From assembly GCA_964006375.1 (NCBI GenBank), contig OZ023265.1, positions 7,295,160 to 7,359,159 of the forward strand: DNA of 64,000 bases, given 5' to 3'. The DNA comes from Tillus elongatus (Eukaryota > Arthropoda > Insecta > Coleoptera > Cleridae). Both the position numbers and the translations under genes were made by a program. Each line of letters begins with the position of its first letter. Within the stretch, counting starts at the first letter, position 1. Under the pieces are notes generated by a model. The model was given only the letters and a program-made list of their open reading frames with translations, searched no databases and was not told the DNA's origin. Shown here in pieces: positions 15,481-29,829 of the stretch.

Positions 15481-16536
15481 TTTTATAAACTCGTTAAAAA
15501 GATTCCTGATCTCTTGTCTTTGTATGACAATTACGTTATTTTCTATTAAAATGCTTTTTAATAAAGGTAGTGTTTTGTTATTGATCTAATCATTAGCGAC
15601 TTTTAAAAAATTGCTAAAATACTTTTTTTCGATGTTATGTTGGCTTTGAACATATTCGTTTATCCCCGGCCTTGCTAAAATACATAGTATAATGTTACAT
15701 AATAATATAAACTCTTTTTATTTAAAGGTCCACAGAAAACGTAGAAACCCAGTCGACCAATTTTATTTTGACGTTGTCATCCCACGATAACAGATGATGT
15801 AAAGTTAACTTAAGTAAATATTTTATTATTTGTAATGTAACTTCGATGCTTGTGAAACCTGTGAAAGTTAATACGTTATATTACTTAATCCAAGTAACTA
15901 TTCGTGACGGTTGTGTGTATGTTTCAGTTCTTAATCGAGACGTTTTCAGTGTCGCATAGTTTTAAGTTTCAGTTGATACAGAGTAAAAGACTAAAAACAC
16001 AGTGTCGACTAAAACAGTGTGGCAGTTTATTCACTTTACGGTTGGGGCCTTTATGACTCTATATCAAATGTAAGTATACCCTATAAAACATATATAAGTT
16101 ACTTTATGACTTAATGTCGAATTTTTCTTGCCCGTATTATGCTGATGTATTCGAAGGTTTCATGGCCAAGTATTACACTTTTGTGGAAGGTATAAAAGGT
16201 AAACGTCTGGACAATATTAACGCGATAAAATACCTAAAGGGTAAATGGTATATAAAATATCAGGAAATTAACTTTTAGGTCGAATTTAACAAATTCACTT
16301 TTAATTTATAAATTGTCGTGCACATATTTAAAATAATAAAATGTTTACACAGAAAATCCCTCATGGTAGTGTACTAAAAATCTACCAATATTACACTAAT
16401 AATTAGCAACATATAATTAAATATACAATAATAACAATACAATATAATAATTATACATACAGTACACTAAATTACAAAAATTAAATCTACTACACTAAAC
16501 ACCTAAAAATAAAGTACACCTTTTATAAAAACATTT

Positions 16537-16540
<4 letters not shown>
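15481..16540. other. No gene recognised
   Basis: Very AT-rich sequence with a short TA-core-type hairpin at about 15590-15620 (cattagcga...tgctaaaa). No coding potential is seen. Confidence 0.4.

Positions 16541-16621
<81 letters not shown>
16541..16621. repeat. (TA)n microsatellite
   Basis: About 80 bp of pure TA. Unlike most others in the window, it lacks the typical TA-core borders directly on either side. Confidence 0.9.
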
Positions 16622-16625
<4 letters not shown>

Positions 16626-16784
16626 CAGTTACAGAGTTTTTGGTTTAATAGTCCATACTTTTTCGAGAATTTTCGTAGAAAAAAGTCGTTATTGAGAAGG
16701 CCACGACTTTAATTTTTTTTTAATATTTCTTCAAAGGAGTATGAACTAGGCACCTGTGGGGTCAATTTAAGTTTTACATGTTTA

Positions 16785-17077
16785 GATATATACAGGGTAG
16801 TGCTTTTTTACTGTAAAGCTTAATATATCGGGTATTATACAAGATGCAGGACAATATTATAAAAGTTATTTATATGGTGTTTTGAGCTGCATTATGTTGA
16901 CAATCACAGGCTGGCCCATAAGTCGTTGGTGATACAAGTTTTCTTTTTTTTTAATGGAACAGCCCATTTATTGTACCATTATTGCATTTTCCACCCAATT
17001 TTAATGCCTGCTTGTAAGGAGAAAACATTTATATCGTCCATCAATTTCGAGTTATTTTAATTGTTTTTCTACTTTTA
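16785..17077 (-). repeat. TA-core element internal block
   Basis: The block from acagggtag through ggcccataagtcgttggtga is the reverse complement of the block at about 6335-6480. It recurs at 17870-18000. It is a ~150-bp module of the TA-core family. Confidence 0.6.
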
Positions 17078-17204
17078 GTGAATTTTCTTTAAAAAAATTC
17101 ACTAATGAGGAGATTCCGACTTTTGAATTTTGAAAAAATTTGTTCAAATGGGCGCTAATTAGGCCCCCAGAACATATATCCGGGGTCAGTTTTAATTTTT
17201 ATAT

Positions 17205-17294
<90 letters not shown>

Positions 17295-18400
17295 CACACC
17301 GATAACTCAAAAAATAATGGGCCGATTTTGACTTAATTTGGTAAATACCTTCCTCCTGCAAGTGGCTTGGATAAGTTCGTTAGCCAGAAAAATCGACCGG
17401 GGTTTTTCCGGAAAATTTTGTGTTTTATTTCTAAAAAATTTTATATCTCCGGAATTAACAAAATAAGGGCAACCAAATTTGGTACACCAGTTTATATCGC
17501 TTTAGGTAAATTACCTACCAAAATATAGATCTGTAAACCAAAAGACAAAAAAGTTACAGGCACTTAAAGAAAAATAAATTGGACTTTTCCTCAAAACGTC
17601 AATGTCGCGATTTAAAACGTCATAATTGGCAACATTTAGGCAAAGAACTTGAATCTAATACGGGCTATGGAAAGAAAATGTCTCAAGAAGAATGTTTTAC
17701 AAACCCTGACGTCTTAGTTTCCACCGTCATTGTCTTTCATTTTACTAAAAGGTTTCCAGAAAATTCATTTCAAATAGACCCTTTCTCCGATGCTTGGCAG
17801 TAGCCTTAGCTATAAGTTTGTCGTTTAATGGTATATAATTTTTGCCGAATTTTCGTAAAAAATCAATAAAGCTCAATATATCCGTTATTATACAAAATAT
17901 TAAAAAAAATTGTATACATTAATTATAGGGTGTCTTGAGCTACATCTTAAAACATTATTTATACAATCACAGGGTGGCCCATAAGTGGTTGGTGATACAA
18001 TTTTTCTTTTTTTTTTTTTAGTCGATCACGCCTTATGTTATTGCATTTTTGCATTTTCCATCAAAATATAATGCATGTTTGTAAGAAAATATATTCGGGA
18101 CGCAGCAAGTGCATTATGGTAGCGAATTTTAATTAAATGCTTCATATTTGAAAAGCTCAATTTCCTAGTAACCTATAGGGTTGACCAAGAAACGATTTTT
18201 TTCGGGAACACTTTAAGTTTACTTTCGGAAATTTTTTTCAAACAATAAAGTTATTTTGATGAAACATGGCACATTGTTTCCACTATATAGGTTATACTGG
18301 TCCCCAAATTTGATGCCTGCTTTCTTAAAAAACACACATATTTGCTATTAAAAACATTTTTATGAAAATTCACTACCATAACGCACTTGCTGCGTCCAGA
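17078..18400 (-). repeat. TA-core element, inverted near-complete copy
   Basis: Read on the minus strand it starts at ctggacgcagcaagtgcg (about 18395). It passes the same blocks as the 9590-10870 copy and reaches gagttatcggtgtgat and (TA)n at 17208-17286. It ends with aaactgaccccggatat, gcgcccatttgaac and the terminal hairpin attagtga/ttcacta (17078-17110). The block order matches the forward copy, so this is one element and not chance similarity. Confidence 0.65.
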
Positions 18401-18719
18401 CTTTTTTATATTTTGGAACATATCAAAAATTGTGATACGGCATGTTTACCAATGGAAATCGCAGTGCCATGAAAATGACGGATTTAAGGAAGTTTTCGAT
18501 TATATTTACCAAAAGATAGGCGAGTCTCATGAAAGTGACGCATTCAGAGAGGTTTTTGTTTATTATTATTTGTCGAAAAAACCGTATACAGAGCGCTCTT
18601 AAATAGTGACTGAATTTGCAAAAATTCGAACTGTCGTAACTCAGTTTTTTCAATTTGAACAACTCGCTATACCTACAGACTCTAGTTTTGGAGATATTTT
18701 TTTACATTTTCCCATTTTT

Positions 18720-20600
<1,881 letters not shown>

Positions 20601-20724
20601 TTTCAAATTCACCTCGCCTGTCAAAAATTCCGAAGAAAGTTGAATAGCTCAAAAAATTTATACCTATGATGTCTTACCTTAATTTACGCTAGAATGTTAC
20701 GTACAATTCAAAAATATAATAATA

Positions 20725-20910
20725 AATAGGGTGTTTTATTTGAAATAACAGAGTTGATGGCGGTGTAACCGGAAGAGCCGCCGTTTTGAAACTATTTCAT
20801 TTGGATAGGTCGTCAGCCATAATAGATAGTCTAAATTTTCAGAAAAAAAATTCGGCTAGAAGTAGAAAAACTTTTAACTAACCTGTTCCGTGAGTCACCC
20901 TGTATAACTA
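20725..20910. mobile_element. Possible MITE
   Basis: A segment of about 180 bp begins at agggtgttttattt and ends at gtgagtcaccctgta, so the ends can pair (agggtg / caccct). It has no coding capacity. The inverted ends are short, so the call is tentative. Confidence 0.3.
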
Positions 20911-20919
20911 AAATAATGT

Positions 20920-21479
20920 ATAATAAGTACACTTGGAGCAGTGTACTTATCAGTGCTCATCACAGGTTCTAGTTTTTTTTTAACTTGTTTTGGCCTCGAG
21001 CAAAGCTCTTTTAGCCACGGTCACTACAGGTCAACAACTAGTGCTTCAGCTCCCTACTATAATACGATGTTTTACATAAAAAAATAACAAAAGGGATTCT
21101 CTATGCTCTCGTCTACCAAGCTCAGCAAACAAACCCTCAAATTTCATTTACTTCATGTAAACCAATAATAATTTACGAAGAGAGACTATGCCCATCATAC
21201 TTTACATTTTGTTTTTGCAGGTAAGGTGTATGTGTTTAAGTCTTCTTAACTAGGATTAAAATTAAGGAAAAAAAGACATTCGATCATAAACTTCACGCCT
21301 AGGGGTCCACCAAGGCGACTTTATTTGAGACAAACTAGACTGAACCACGGTAAAGATGGGTTAGACATAGGGACAGACAAAAGGAATCTATAACTATATG
21401 ACTATTAACAATCATGTCAATTGCTTCAACAAAATTACTTTAAAAAACAAAACAAAATTTTATATCTTTTTAAGTTGAG
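20920..21479. other. Mostly unrecognised; fragment of hammerhead-containing repeat
   Basis: The sequence at about 20925-20975 (agtacacttggagcagtgta, then cagtgctcatcacagg) matches the tail of the hammerhead-like dispersed repeat, also seen reverse-complemented near 52610-52640. The rest shows no feature. Confidence 0.4.
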
Positions 21480-21910
21480 CTAAATTACCTCATGTAATTT
21501 ATTACACTTAATAAAGTTCAAAAGTATATGCAACATTTCCCTTTCAACATAAAACGCTACATGCAACAAATATTCTATATTCACTGGTAGTGAAACTCCT
21601 TGATCAAGACATTCTTTAACTAGATTGTTACATGCGTGGATGTGTTTTCTACAATTAAAAAAGATATGATTAATATCACACACACACACACTTGTTCCAT
21701 CACAACTACACAGTGGATTGTCTGCCAACCCCATTTTAAATAGTTGCTTTTTGGTGGCACCATCCCTACGATGATTCTAGCAAGTGTTATGTATATTACT
21801 CTGTTAGTAGGGACTATTTCTGAGATCGATTTAGAAGGCAAGGTGGGAAATATTTGCTGAAATTTACTTTTTACTATGGCTTGTTGTTTGCTCCATTCGT
21901 TCTAGTTTTC
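21480..21910 (-). pseudogene. LINE C-terminal fragment
   Basis: Minus-strand frames, with one shift near 21730, give EWSKQQAIVKSKFQQIFP, SEIVPTNRVIYITLARIIVG, then WADNPLCSCDGTS and DINHIFFNCRKH. The pattern of CSC, a short gap and HIFFNC is the C-terminal Cys/His region of Jockey-type LINE proteins. No RT or endonuclease is attached, so it is a stranded fragment. A short CA run within it suggests a slippage insertion. Confidence 0.6.
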
Positions 21911-22184
21911 ACACAGATAATGTATAATAGTTTCATTTCACATATCTATCGTTTATTTATCAAAGTTAGCATTCGAGCTATGATAATAATCGATCTTGCA
22001 TATCATTACCAATTATTTTCTGTTGAAAGTAACAAGGAACAGATATTTGTAGTACACTATTGGGCTTGCATCATCTAATATCACAATAATCATTACACAA
22101 TTATTACACAGTTTATCAAATAATTACAGTTAAAAAATATTATTCTTTGATAGTATTTCGCGACGTATTATTTTTTGTCGAAGC

Positions 22185-22565
22185 GTATACAGTGTGTCCA
22201 AGATAAGGAAGGCCCCTATGGGGATCTCCAAAACGGTAGCAGATACAGACTTTGTTATGTGGGAGAAAAGTTGCTCACTCAGAAGCCCAACAAATTTGCG
22301 GTTAGACATCTCCGATTTTTTTTTAGGTTTTGAGATAATTTTTGTTTTCGTAAAATAAAATGTGCCGCTGATTTTGATGTACCGGGACCCTCAGTAACTG
22401 CTAACAAAACATTATGCACTGCTTCCTCATTGCTGGACTTTGACTTTTGCCGAGAAACGCCAGTTTTTTTAAAAGAACCAGATGCTTGAAGGTTTGTCAC
22501 TAATTTGCTATAAGTCCTTTTATTTAGCTCTCTTCTTTCCAGATATTTCTGCAAATACATACGCT
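22185..22565 (-). pseudogene. DUF4817-type transposase N-terminal fragment
   Basis: The minus-strand frame contains YLERRELNKRTYSKLVTNL, SGSFKKTGVSRQKSKSSNEE and VTEGPGTSKSAA. This layout resembles the helix-turn-helix region of DUF4817-family insect transposases (a query-length helix, a G-[SF]-x-x-[KR] turn, an RP/SRQKS linker and an EE..V helix). No catalytic domain follows. The adjacent end (gtgtccaagataaggaagg...gatctccaaaacggtagcag) recurs inverted at 24300-24355, suggesting the element's terminus. Confidence 0.5.
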
Positions 22566-22849
22566 CCGCAACAGAACAATTTCGGTTGGATCAAATGAAA
22601 CATGCCAACATGTCAAACTTTTCTTCGTAAAAAAACATACCAGAAAAAATTACTAATTATTACAAAATATATTAAACAAGAAACTAATGTGTCAAAAATT
22701 AATGTTACTGTCCATCCAACCAGGGCTGTTTTCACATCAATTTATTTTCTAAAGCATACTTTTGTCTTTTTAATTTAAGTTTACTTGTTCTGTGTTTATT
22801 CCATTTAATTATTGCCCAATTCATCCACTGGATTATTATTAAACGCCGA
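22566..22849. other. No gene recognised
   Basis: AT-rich spacer between the transposase fragment and LINE copy 2. Confidence 0.4.
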
Positions 22850-23645
22850 AATTTCTTGAAAAACACAGTCTAATCCACGACAGGCAGTATGGATTCCGTC
22901 AGTGTAGATCAACTGTCGACGTCCTTTCCTTTGTCACCTATTCTTGGAACAAGTTTATGAGACTACACGGTGAATCCCAGATTGTCGCTTTAGACATATC
23001 CAAAGCATCCGACCAGGTCTGGCACGCAGTGCCGCTTAATAAACTTCCGGCCTATGGCCTACCACCAAAGCTTTGTACCTGAACAGAAAATTCCCTTTCC
23101 AACCGGAACATTTCTGTTGTCGTGGATTGCCATTACTCTAAACTGTATCCAATTAATGCAGGAGTTCCTCAAGGTTCAGCTTTAGCCCCTACTTTGTTTC
23201 TTCTCCACATAAGTGACTTCCTCTCTAGTACATCCAACCCAGTTCACAGATACGCGGACGACAGCACCCTCCACTCAAATGTACAATATTTTAAGCCTGT
23301 CTCTTTAGCCCAATTAGATGAGAATCGCAGACTCATAGAGGGTTCTGTCTCCGTGGATCTCCAAAAAATATTAGACTGGGGAAGTAGAAATCTTGTACAA
23401 TTCTCATAAGAGATAAACCAGCCCTAGACCCATCACAATAAACAACCAAGTTATTCAAAGTAATGAGTCCTTTTCTCTTGTTGGAGGACTTCCAAGTTGT
23501 GGAATTCATTGCCGCCACATTCCTTCTCCTCCGAACCTCCAAATCTTCAAGTCCAGAATTAACAAGTTGCCTCTTTCCTCGTTGTCAACACCCACGGTAC
23601 GATAGTATTTAGGCTGTAAGCCCTCGTGCTGTGTTGTTGAAGTTT
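22850..23645 (+). mobile_element. LINE family 1, copy 2 (fragment, internal deletion)
   Basis: Plus-strand fragment beginning at the RT segment for QYGFRQ (cacgacaggcagtatggatt). It carries motif B AGVPQGSALAPTLFLLHISDF and motif C HRYADDSTLHSN in frame 23122-23409. About 500 bp of the usual sequence is missing between about 23480 and 23490, after which the C-terminal segment (ttccaagttgtggaattc) and the common 3' end (gtgtgttgttgaag) follow. The coding sequence is broken throughout. Confidence 0.8.
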
Positions 23646-24189
23646 AACAAAAAAGTTGGAAGGTGGTATTTGTGCTTGGAAAATAGCGGAAGTTTATTTG
23701 AGCATATGCTCTAAATTTAGTTGTTTTGTTCGCATTCGTTTGTTTCTTTTTTTATGTTTAGGTTTTCTGGTAATGTAATTTTATATGTTTTTCCATTTAA
23801 TTATTGCCTCAATCCACGCATTGGATTATTATTAAACGCCTAAATAGCATAAAGTGTTAATTGATATAGCTAGTTGTTTAGTACTTAAGTTTAAAAGCTA
23901 TGTACAGGTCCGTAATAGGAATTTTTTTGATTATGGTCGAAAGAAAGACTAAAATGGTACTAAACCACAAAGTGTGACACTTCAGTGAATTTGGAATAAA
24001 ATGGCTTTCCCAATATGATATCAGAAAATGACGGCTGCATTTTAAAAAAGAAGTTGATGATGGTCCCGCTTAAACAAAACGTCGGATTCAAAAATTAGAA
24101 ATGTTACATTAAGGAAAATGAGAAGTTTCCGTGGAAAAGTGTCATTGATATTAGTGTAGATTCAACATTAAGGCCAGAGAAAAATTATA
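23646..24189. other. No gene recognised
   Basis: AT-rich sequence without supported features. Confidence 0.4.
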
Positions 24190-24350
24190 ATGTAAAGTCG
24201 AAAAATTTAAAATTTTCAATATATCTCAAAAACAAAAAACTTTTCTGAGATGTCTAACCGCCAGTTTGTTGTGCTTTTGAGTGTGCAACTTTCCTCCCGT
24301 TCAACCAATTCTATATCTGCTACCGTTTTGGAGATCCCCATAGTGGCCCT
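24190..24350 (+). repeat. End of DUF4817-type transposon
   Basis: The sequence from gagatgtctaaccgcc through gctaccgttttggagatccc to taccttggatatac is the reverse complement of the block at about 22195-22310. The two copies define one end of a DNA transposon family. LINE copy 3 begins immediately after it. Confidence 0.55.
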
Positions 24351-25410
24351 ACCTTGGATATACCCTGGACAGCAAATTTCCTCTCCAACCGGAGCATTTC
24401 TGTTGCCGTGGATGGCCATTCCTCTATACTGTATCCAATTAAGGCAGGAGTCCCCAAAGGTTTAGCTTTAGCCCCTACTTTGTTTCTTCTCCACATCATT
24501 GACCTCCTCTCTAGCACATCCAACCCAGTTCACAGTTACGCGGACGATAGCACCCTCCACTCAAACATACAATATTCTAAGCCTGTCTCTTTAGCCCAAT
24601 TAGATGGGGATCGCAGGCCCATGGGGGGTTCTGTCTCCGTGGATCGCCAAAAAAATATTAGACTGAGGAAGTAGAAATCTTGTACAATTCAACCCCACCA
24701 AATATCAGTCTGTCTCATAAGAGATACACCATCCCTAGACCCATCACAATGAACAACCAAGTTATTTAAAGTAATGAGTCATTTTTACTTGTTGGCATTT
24801 TAGTGGATGGAAATCTCAATTAGCACCAACATGAATAGCAGAAGCGGCTGCTAAGAAATTAGGTTTCCTCTTCCGGCCTCGCAAATACTTTTCACCAGCT
24901 ATTCTCTATACCTTATATACTTCACAAATAAGGCCAAACCTCGAATACTATTCCCACATCTGGGGTGCCGCGATCGCTGCTACGCTCGCTCTCCTGAACT
25001 CCATTCCCATCGCTGAACCTACCCTCACCCAAAGGCTGCCATCCCTTACCCATCGACGTGCCGTTGGTGACCTCTCTCTCTCTTTTACAGATATCTGCAC
25101 GGGCACTGCTCGGATGAGATTTCTTCCATAGTTCCTCCACCTGCTGCTCCCAACAGATCTACCAGGGGAATAAAGATAATGCACCCTTTTACTGTCCAGG
25201 TCACCAGACATAGAACATCTTGTTACGCCCTCTCTTTTGTCCCGAGGGCTTCCAAGTTGTGGAATTCCTTGCCGGCACACGTTTTTCCTTCTCCCCACGA
25301 ACCTCCAAACCTTCAAGTCCAGAATTAACAAATTGCCTCTTTCCTCCTTGTCGACACTCACAGTACAATAGTATTTAGGCTGTGGGCCCTCGTGGTGTGT
25401 TGTTGAAATA
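24351..25410 (+). mobile_element. LINE family 1, copy 3 (5'-truncated)
   Basis: It begins at the codons for WTANFLSNRSISVAVDGHSS. RT motif B is altered (AGVPKGLALAPTLFLLHIID in place of GVPQGS), and motif C HSYADDSTLHSN is kept. The C-terminal half (region encoding LEYYSHIWGAAIAATLALL) contains stops and shifts. The 3' end at about 25395-25410 matches the other copies. The Gln-to-Lys and Ser-to-Leu changes in motif B alone would make the RT defective. Confidence 0.8.
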
Positions 25411-26014
25411 AAAAAATACTGTATAGCGTACAATATTTTCACATCATTTTTGGAAACAATAATAGTCGTAAATTTATCACCATATTGTTATGGGTCCACA
25501 AATTATATCTTAAGTTTGATAGTTAGATTTTTGTTTTTGTTTCATTAGATTTATTTAAACATGTGTATATAGTTTTTAAAACTGCAACAATTATTATTAG
25601 TATACTTTCTAAAAATAAACGTTTATGCAGGCGAGTTATGAAATCAGCTAAATGCAAAACGAAAATAGAAGCAGTAAGTGCATCTTAACAAAAAATTAAA
25701 TATATCTACAAGCATAATTACTTATTTTGAAATTGGTACACTTTTGTTACATGTAAGGTCAATCTGAAATTTGCTAGTTTGATAACAGCTTTTCTTTAAT
25801 TTACCACTAAATTATTGTTGTCCCCAAGAAAAGCTTACATCATTGGAGTATAAATGATTTTACATTTCAAAGGTAAAATACTCTGTTATAGTTAGCTAAC
25901 GGATACAAAACATGAAGAGGTTTGTGCTAGCAAATGATTATAGATTAAGGATACTTCAAGTAAACATAAGGTATTCAGATTTAGGAAGACGCTGGCCAAA
26001 CATATTGGGTGATA
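25411..26014. other. No gene recognised
   Basis: AT-rich non-coding sequence. No recurring block was noticed. Confidence 0.4.
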
Positions 26015-26145
26015 TCTTTCTGAGGTCTAGGATTGAACACATTGGGACCTTATATCTCAAGTGAAATTTGGGGACTAGCAGATTGAGGCCCTGTAGTCTT
26101 GTAGTTGACAACAATTCAACCCACCTTTTTTTCTCACTCAGGGCT
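26015..26145 (+). repeat. Single arm of the foldback element family
   Basis: The run ctgaggtctaggattgaaca ... gatttggggactagcagattgaggccc ... aacccacctttttt (shortened here) matches one arm of the palindrome at 7670-7800 with many substitutions. It shows that the arm exists as a solitary copy elsewhere. Confidence 0.6.
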
Positions 26146-26149
26146 CGTC

Positions 26150-26680
26150 CGCGACCTCGCCGCCCCGATAGCACTGCAACCTTTGGTTTATGTGCATGCC
26201 CTTAGTCTTTTTACGCCACCCACTCCAAAATCACTGTACCTTGAACTAGTCTGCACAGCGATTGGTACGGTGAAGTTTTATATTGCTCTGTCTCCGGTCT
26301 AGACTGGCCGTAGATCAGTTGTCTTCTGCGGTTCAGAGCTTTACACTCGTACAAGATGTGCTGAGCTGATTCCTCCCCCTCACTGCAGAGTCTGCATGCG
26401 AGGTCCCCCTCGAACCGCTCCATTTTATGCAGGTCTTTCTTGACGGCCATGTGTCCTGTCAAGAGACCTGTATGTTTCTAAGCTGCCCTCTGCTAAGATT
26501 TAGCAGCTCCACAGCTCTCTTTGAACTGAGTTCGTTAATTATTGACTTTCCATGCCTGTGTCCTGGACAGTCTGCCCAGTACACCTTGTGTTGGTTCAAC
26601 TCACCCTTATCCACCACTCTAACGATTAAGCCGTACAATATATTAATCGCAAGTATCCCGCTACCACCCAAAACGTAATA
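26150..26680 (-). pseudogene. LINE family 2 C-terminal region
   Basis: The minus-strand frames 26671-26459 and 26462-26211 give HKVYWADCPGHRHGKSII, KRAVELLNLSRGQLRNIQ, then LTGHMAVKKDLHKMERF and the zinc-knuckle pattern CRLCSEGEESAQHILYEC. The same protein segments occur in the RNase H-bearing LINE at 38815-40420, so this is the tail of that family. RT and RNase H are absent here. Confidence 0.75.
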
Positions 26681-26689
26681 TAAGCACTT

Positions 26690-26900
26690 TACGCTGACGC
26701 AATACCATCCTCGGTAGCTCCACTGAGCCGAAGATAATTACCCAACGTCTACAAACTACCGTAGACGAGGTGCAAGATTGGTATAAGGAGTCGGGTCTAG
26801 CCATATACCCCGATCAAATTATTGTAGGCGTAAGCTTATTTGTGGACGATACGCTATAACTGTGTGAAGCTAATAAAGTATTATTATTATTATCGACTTT
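26690..26900 (+). pseudogene. LINE RT fragment with (ATT)n tail
   Basis: The short plus-strand frame for EPKIITQRLQTTVDEVQDWY and LAIYPDQIIVG resembles the region just after RT motif C in R1/LOA-type LINEs. It ends in aataaagtattattattatt, a microsatellite-like LINE tail. Frame breaks are present. Confidence 0.5.
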
Positions 26901-26949
26901 AGCCCGAAGTGCTTTCACACTCCCTCAAGGGGAAACATTCACTCATCCT

Positions 26950-27765
26950 AGGCATCTTAGATACTAAAGAGGTTGAGCTCAGATGGAGCCCTTTCCAGGT
27001 TATCGGGACCTAGGTGCGACATATCCTCATTCTCCAGGAATCTTCTCACGGTGTGTGCAGTTACGAGTATTAGCGCCTTCTGCATAAGCTTATAAAAGCG
27101 CTTTCCAAGACGCAGTCTTTTAATGTTCTCTAAAATATTCTTAGGAACCACACCAGTTGACGACATGACTATTGGAATCCCTCGGACACTATCTGCCCTC
27201 AACTGTCTCTTTACATGCGTCTCTAGGTCTCGGTGCTTAAATGATCTTCTCGTTGTACTTTATCACTAGATTATTTGTATCTGGAATGGTGACATCAATC
27301 AACGTCACTTGGTTGCAGGAGTTATCCATTATTATTATATCTGGCCTGTTGTGGACAACACGTTGGTCTGTGGGCACAGTACGATCCCAGTACAACCTGT
27401 ATCCTGAGTTCTCTACAACAGGCACCTTACTAAGATTTAGAAGTCTCATTTTCAAAGCTAGTTCTTGATAAAGCATTCTCGCAACTGCGTCGTGCCTCTC
27501 TTTGTGTTAACCTGTTGCAGAAAACAGCTGCCATCCTCCGGTGACGTGCCGGATAATCTCTGATGACTGACACCCCGTCTCAATTTCTCATCTTGGACCG
27601 AATTATCACCAACTATATGCTTCAAGTAATTCCTTTTTGGAATGTCCTGATCTTGTATATAGCCAGCAAACCTCCCTACCTCTAGAAACATCACACCAAC
27701 CAATAGTTCGACACCGATTTGTCGACATGTGCTTGGGAGGCCTCATTCTGATGTCGCCTTTGGAG
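26950..27765 (-). pseudogene. RLE-type LINE C-terminal region
   Basis: Three minus-strand frames (27703-27458, 27476-27237 and 27202-26957) read through as one protein tail. It shows IQDQDIPKRNYLKHIVGD, a damaged Cys/His segment, LYQELALKMRLL, ENSGYRLYWDRTV, then NRPDIIIMDNSCNQVTLID and VRGIPIVMSSTGVVPKNI. The spacing R-P-D-x14-D fits the [RK]PD-x(12-14)-[DE] signature of restriction-like endonucleases in R2/R4/Dong-type LINEs. It acts, in intact elements, to nick the target site. This copy lacks RT. Confidence 0.65.
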
Positions 27766-27769
27766 AGGT

Positions 27770-29215
27770 TTTATTTATTTCAACAACACACCACGAGGAT
27801 TCACAGCCTAAATACTATCGTACCGTGAGTGTTGACAAGGAGGAAAGAGGCCACTTGTTAATTCTGGACTTGAAGATTTGAAAGTTCGGAAGAGAAGAAA
27901 AAATATGTGCCGGCAAGGAATTCCACAACTTGGAAGTCCTTGGGACAAAGTAGCTGGCATAACAAGATGTTCTATGTCTGGTGATCTGGACAGTAAAAGG
28001 GTACATTCGCTCTGTTCGCCTGGTGGATCTGCTAGGGACAGCAGGTGGAGGAACTATGGAAGAAAGCTCCTCTGAGCAGTGCCCGTGCAGATCTCTATAA
28101 AAAAAATAGACGGCACGTCGGCGGTCAAGGGATGGCAGCTTTTGGGTGAGGGTAGGGTCACCGATGAGTATTTGCGAGCCCGGAAGAGGAAACCTAATTT
28201 CTTAGCAGCCCCTTCTGCAATTGATGTTGCACGTTGGTGCCAATTGAGATTTCGATCCACAGAAATGCCAACAAGTGAAAAGGACCCATTACTTTGAATA
28301 ACTTGGTTGTTCATTGTGATGGGTCTAGGGCTGGTGTATCTCTTATGGGATAGAAAGCAAGACTGAGATTTGGTGGGGTTGAATTGTACAAGATTTCTAC
28401 TTCCCCAGTCTAATATTTTTTTGAGATCCACAGAGACAGAATACTCCATGAGTCTACGATCCTTATCTAATTGGGCTAAAGAGACAGGCTTGGAATATTG
28501 CATATTTGAGTGGAGGGTGCTGTGGTCCGCGTAACTTTGAACTGGGTTGGATGTGCTAGAGAGGAGGTCATTAATGTGAAGAAGAAACAAAGTAGGGGCT
28601 AAAGCTGCACCTTGAGTGACCCCCGCATTAATTGGATACCGTTTAGAGGAATGGCCATCCACGACAACAGAAATGCTCTGGTTGGAAAGGAAATTTGCTG
28701 TCCAGGTACAGAGTTTTGGTAGTAGGCCATAGGCCGGAAGTTTATTAAGCAGCGCTGCGTGCCAGACCTGGTCGAATGCTTTGGGTATGTCTAGAGCGAC
28801 AATCTGGGATTCACAGTGTAGTTCCATATAGTTTTTCCAAGAATGGAAGACAAAGGAAAGGGGGTAGGCAGTTGGTCTGCGCTGACGGAATCCATACTGC
28901 CTGTCGTGGATTAGACTGTTTTTCAAGAAATTTTAGTAATTCGGTGTTTATATACTTTTCCATCACTTTAGAGACGACTGAAAGGAGAGAAATAGGCCTG
29001 TAGTTGATAGGCAGCACTTTGGATCCTTTCTTGGAGACGGGTTGTACTCAAGCAGTTTTCTAGTTACTAGGGAATATGCCTCTATTGTAAGATGTCTGAA
29101 ACAGACGAGTCAGGACAGGAGCAAGTTCTGGTGCGTTTTTTTTTAGAATAATTGCTGGGATCTCGTCTAGGCCAGAGTCTTTCCTGGGATTGAGAGAAGA
29201 GAGCATCTAGTTTGT
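27770..29215 (-). mobile_element. LINE family 1, copy 4 (5'-truncated)
   Basis: The minus-strand frame 28926-28054 is the longest intact RT stretch of this copy. It has HDRQYGFRQRRPTAYPLSFV, motif A IVALDIPKAFDQVWHAALLN, motif B AGVTQGAALAPTLFLLHIND (Pro to Thr) and motif C QSYADHSTLHSN, where the second Asp is His, so the RT is dead. Downstream, the C-terminal region is shortened by a deletion between about 28165 and 28170 relative to copy 5. The 3' end is at about 27778. Confidence 0.8.
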
Positions 29216-29829
29216 CGTTTATAAAAAAAGATAAAAAAGCTGTCACCAAGTTTTGTCTTTAAGAATAGCCTGTATAGCATCGACATTTCCTGCAACAAAC
29301 AAATCGTTAATCGGTTACTGTTCGACTCGAACAAGTTCTATATTTCGTATTATTATCTAAGTTGTCGAACTATGACCTTATAAAAGGGCATTTAGTGGTT
29401 CGTGACACTTTAAAAAATAATATTTCTAAACCGATAATTCGCTGACCCTTAGCCCTTGCAAAAATATGTCGATAAAAATAACGCAGGAAATTTATATATA
29501 GCCTTAAGCAAATTTCCAATAAGTCTAAATATTACTCAATTTAATACGTAATTTAAGAGAAATAAAGGAGGGTCCACGCATATGGACTATTTACAGTTAT
29601 TTATTTATTTATGCATTTTTAGAGACAGCGGTCATTTAATAATTAGGATTTATTATAATTAACATAATACAGTTATATATAAATTAAAACCAAACAAATA
29701 CTATTGATACGACAAATACGCTTCGAGAAACTTGACTTACATGATATATTTTAAACCTAACATCGTGAAAATCAAAGTTAGTTTCATCATTTACATATAC
29801 ATATATATGTGTGTGTTTTGTTTCTTTAA
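29216..29829. other. No gene recognised
   Basis: AT-rich non-coding sequence. Confidence 0.4.
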
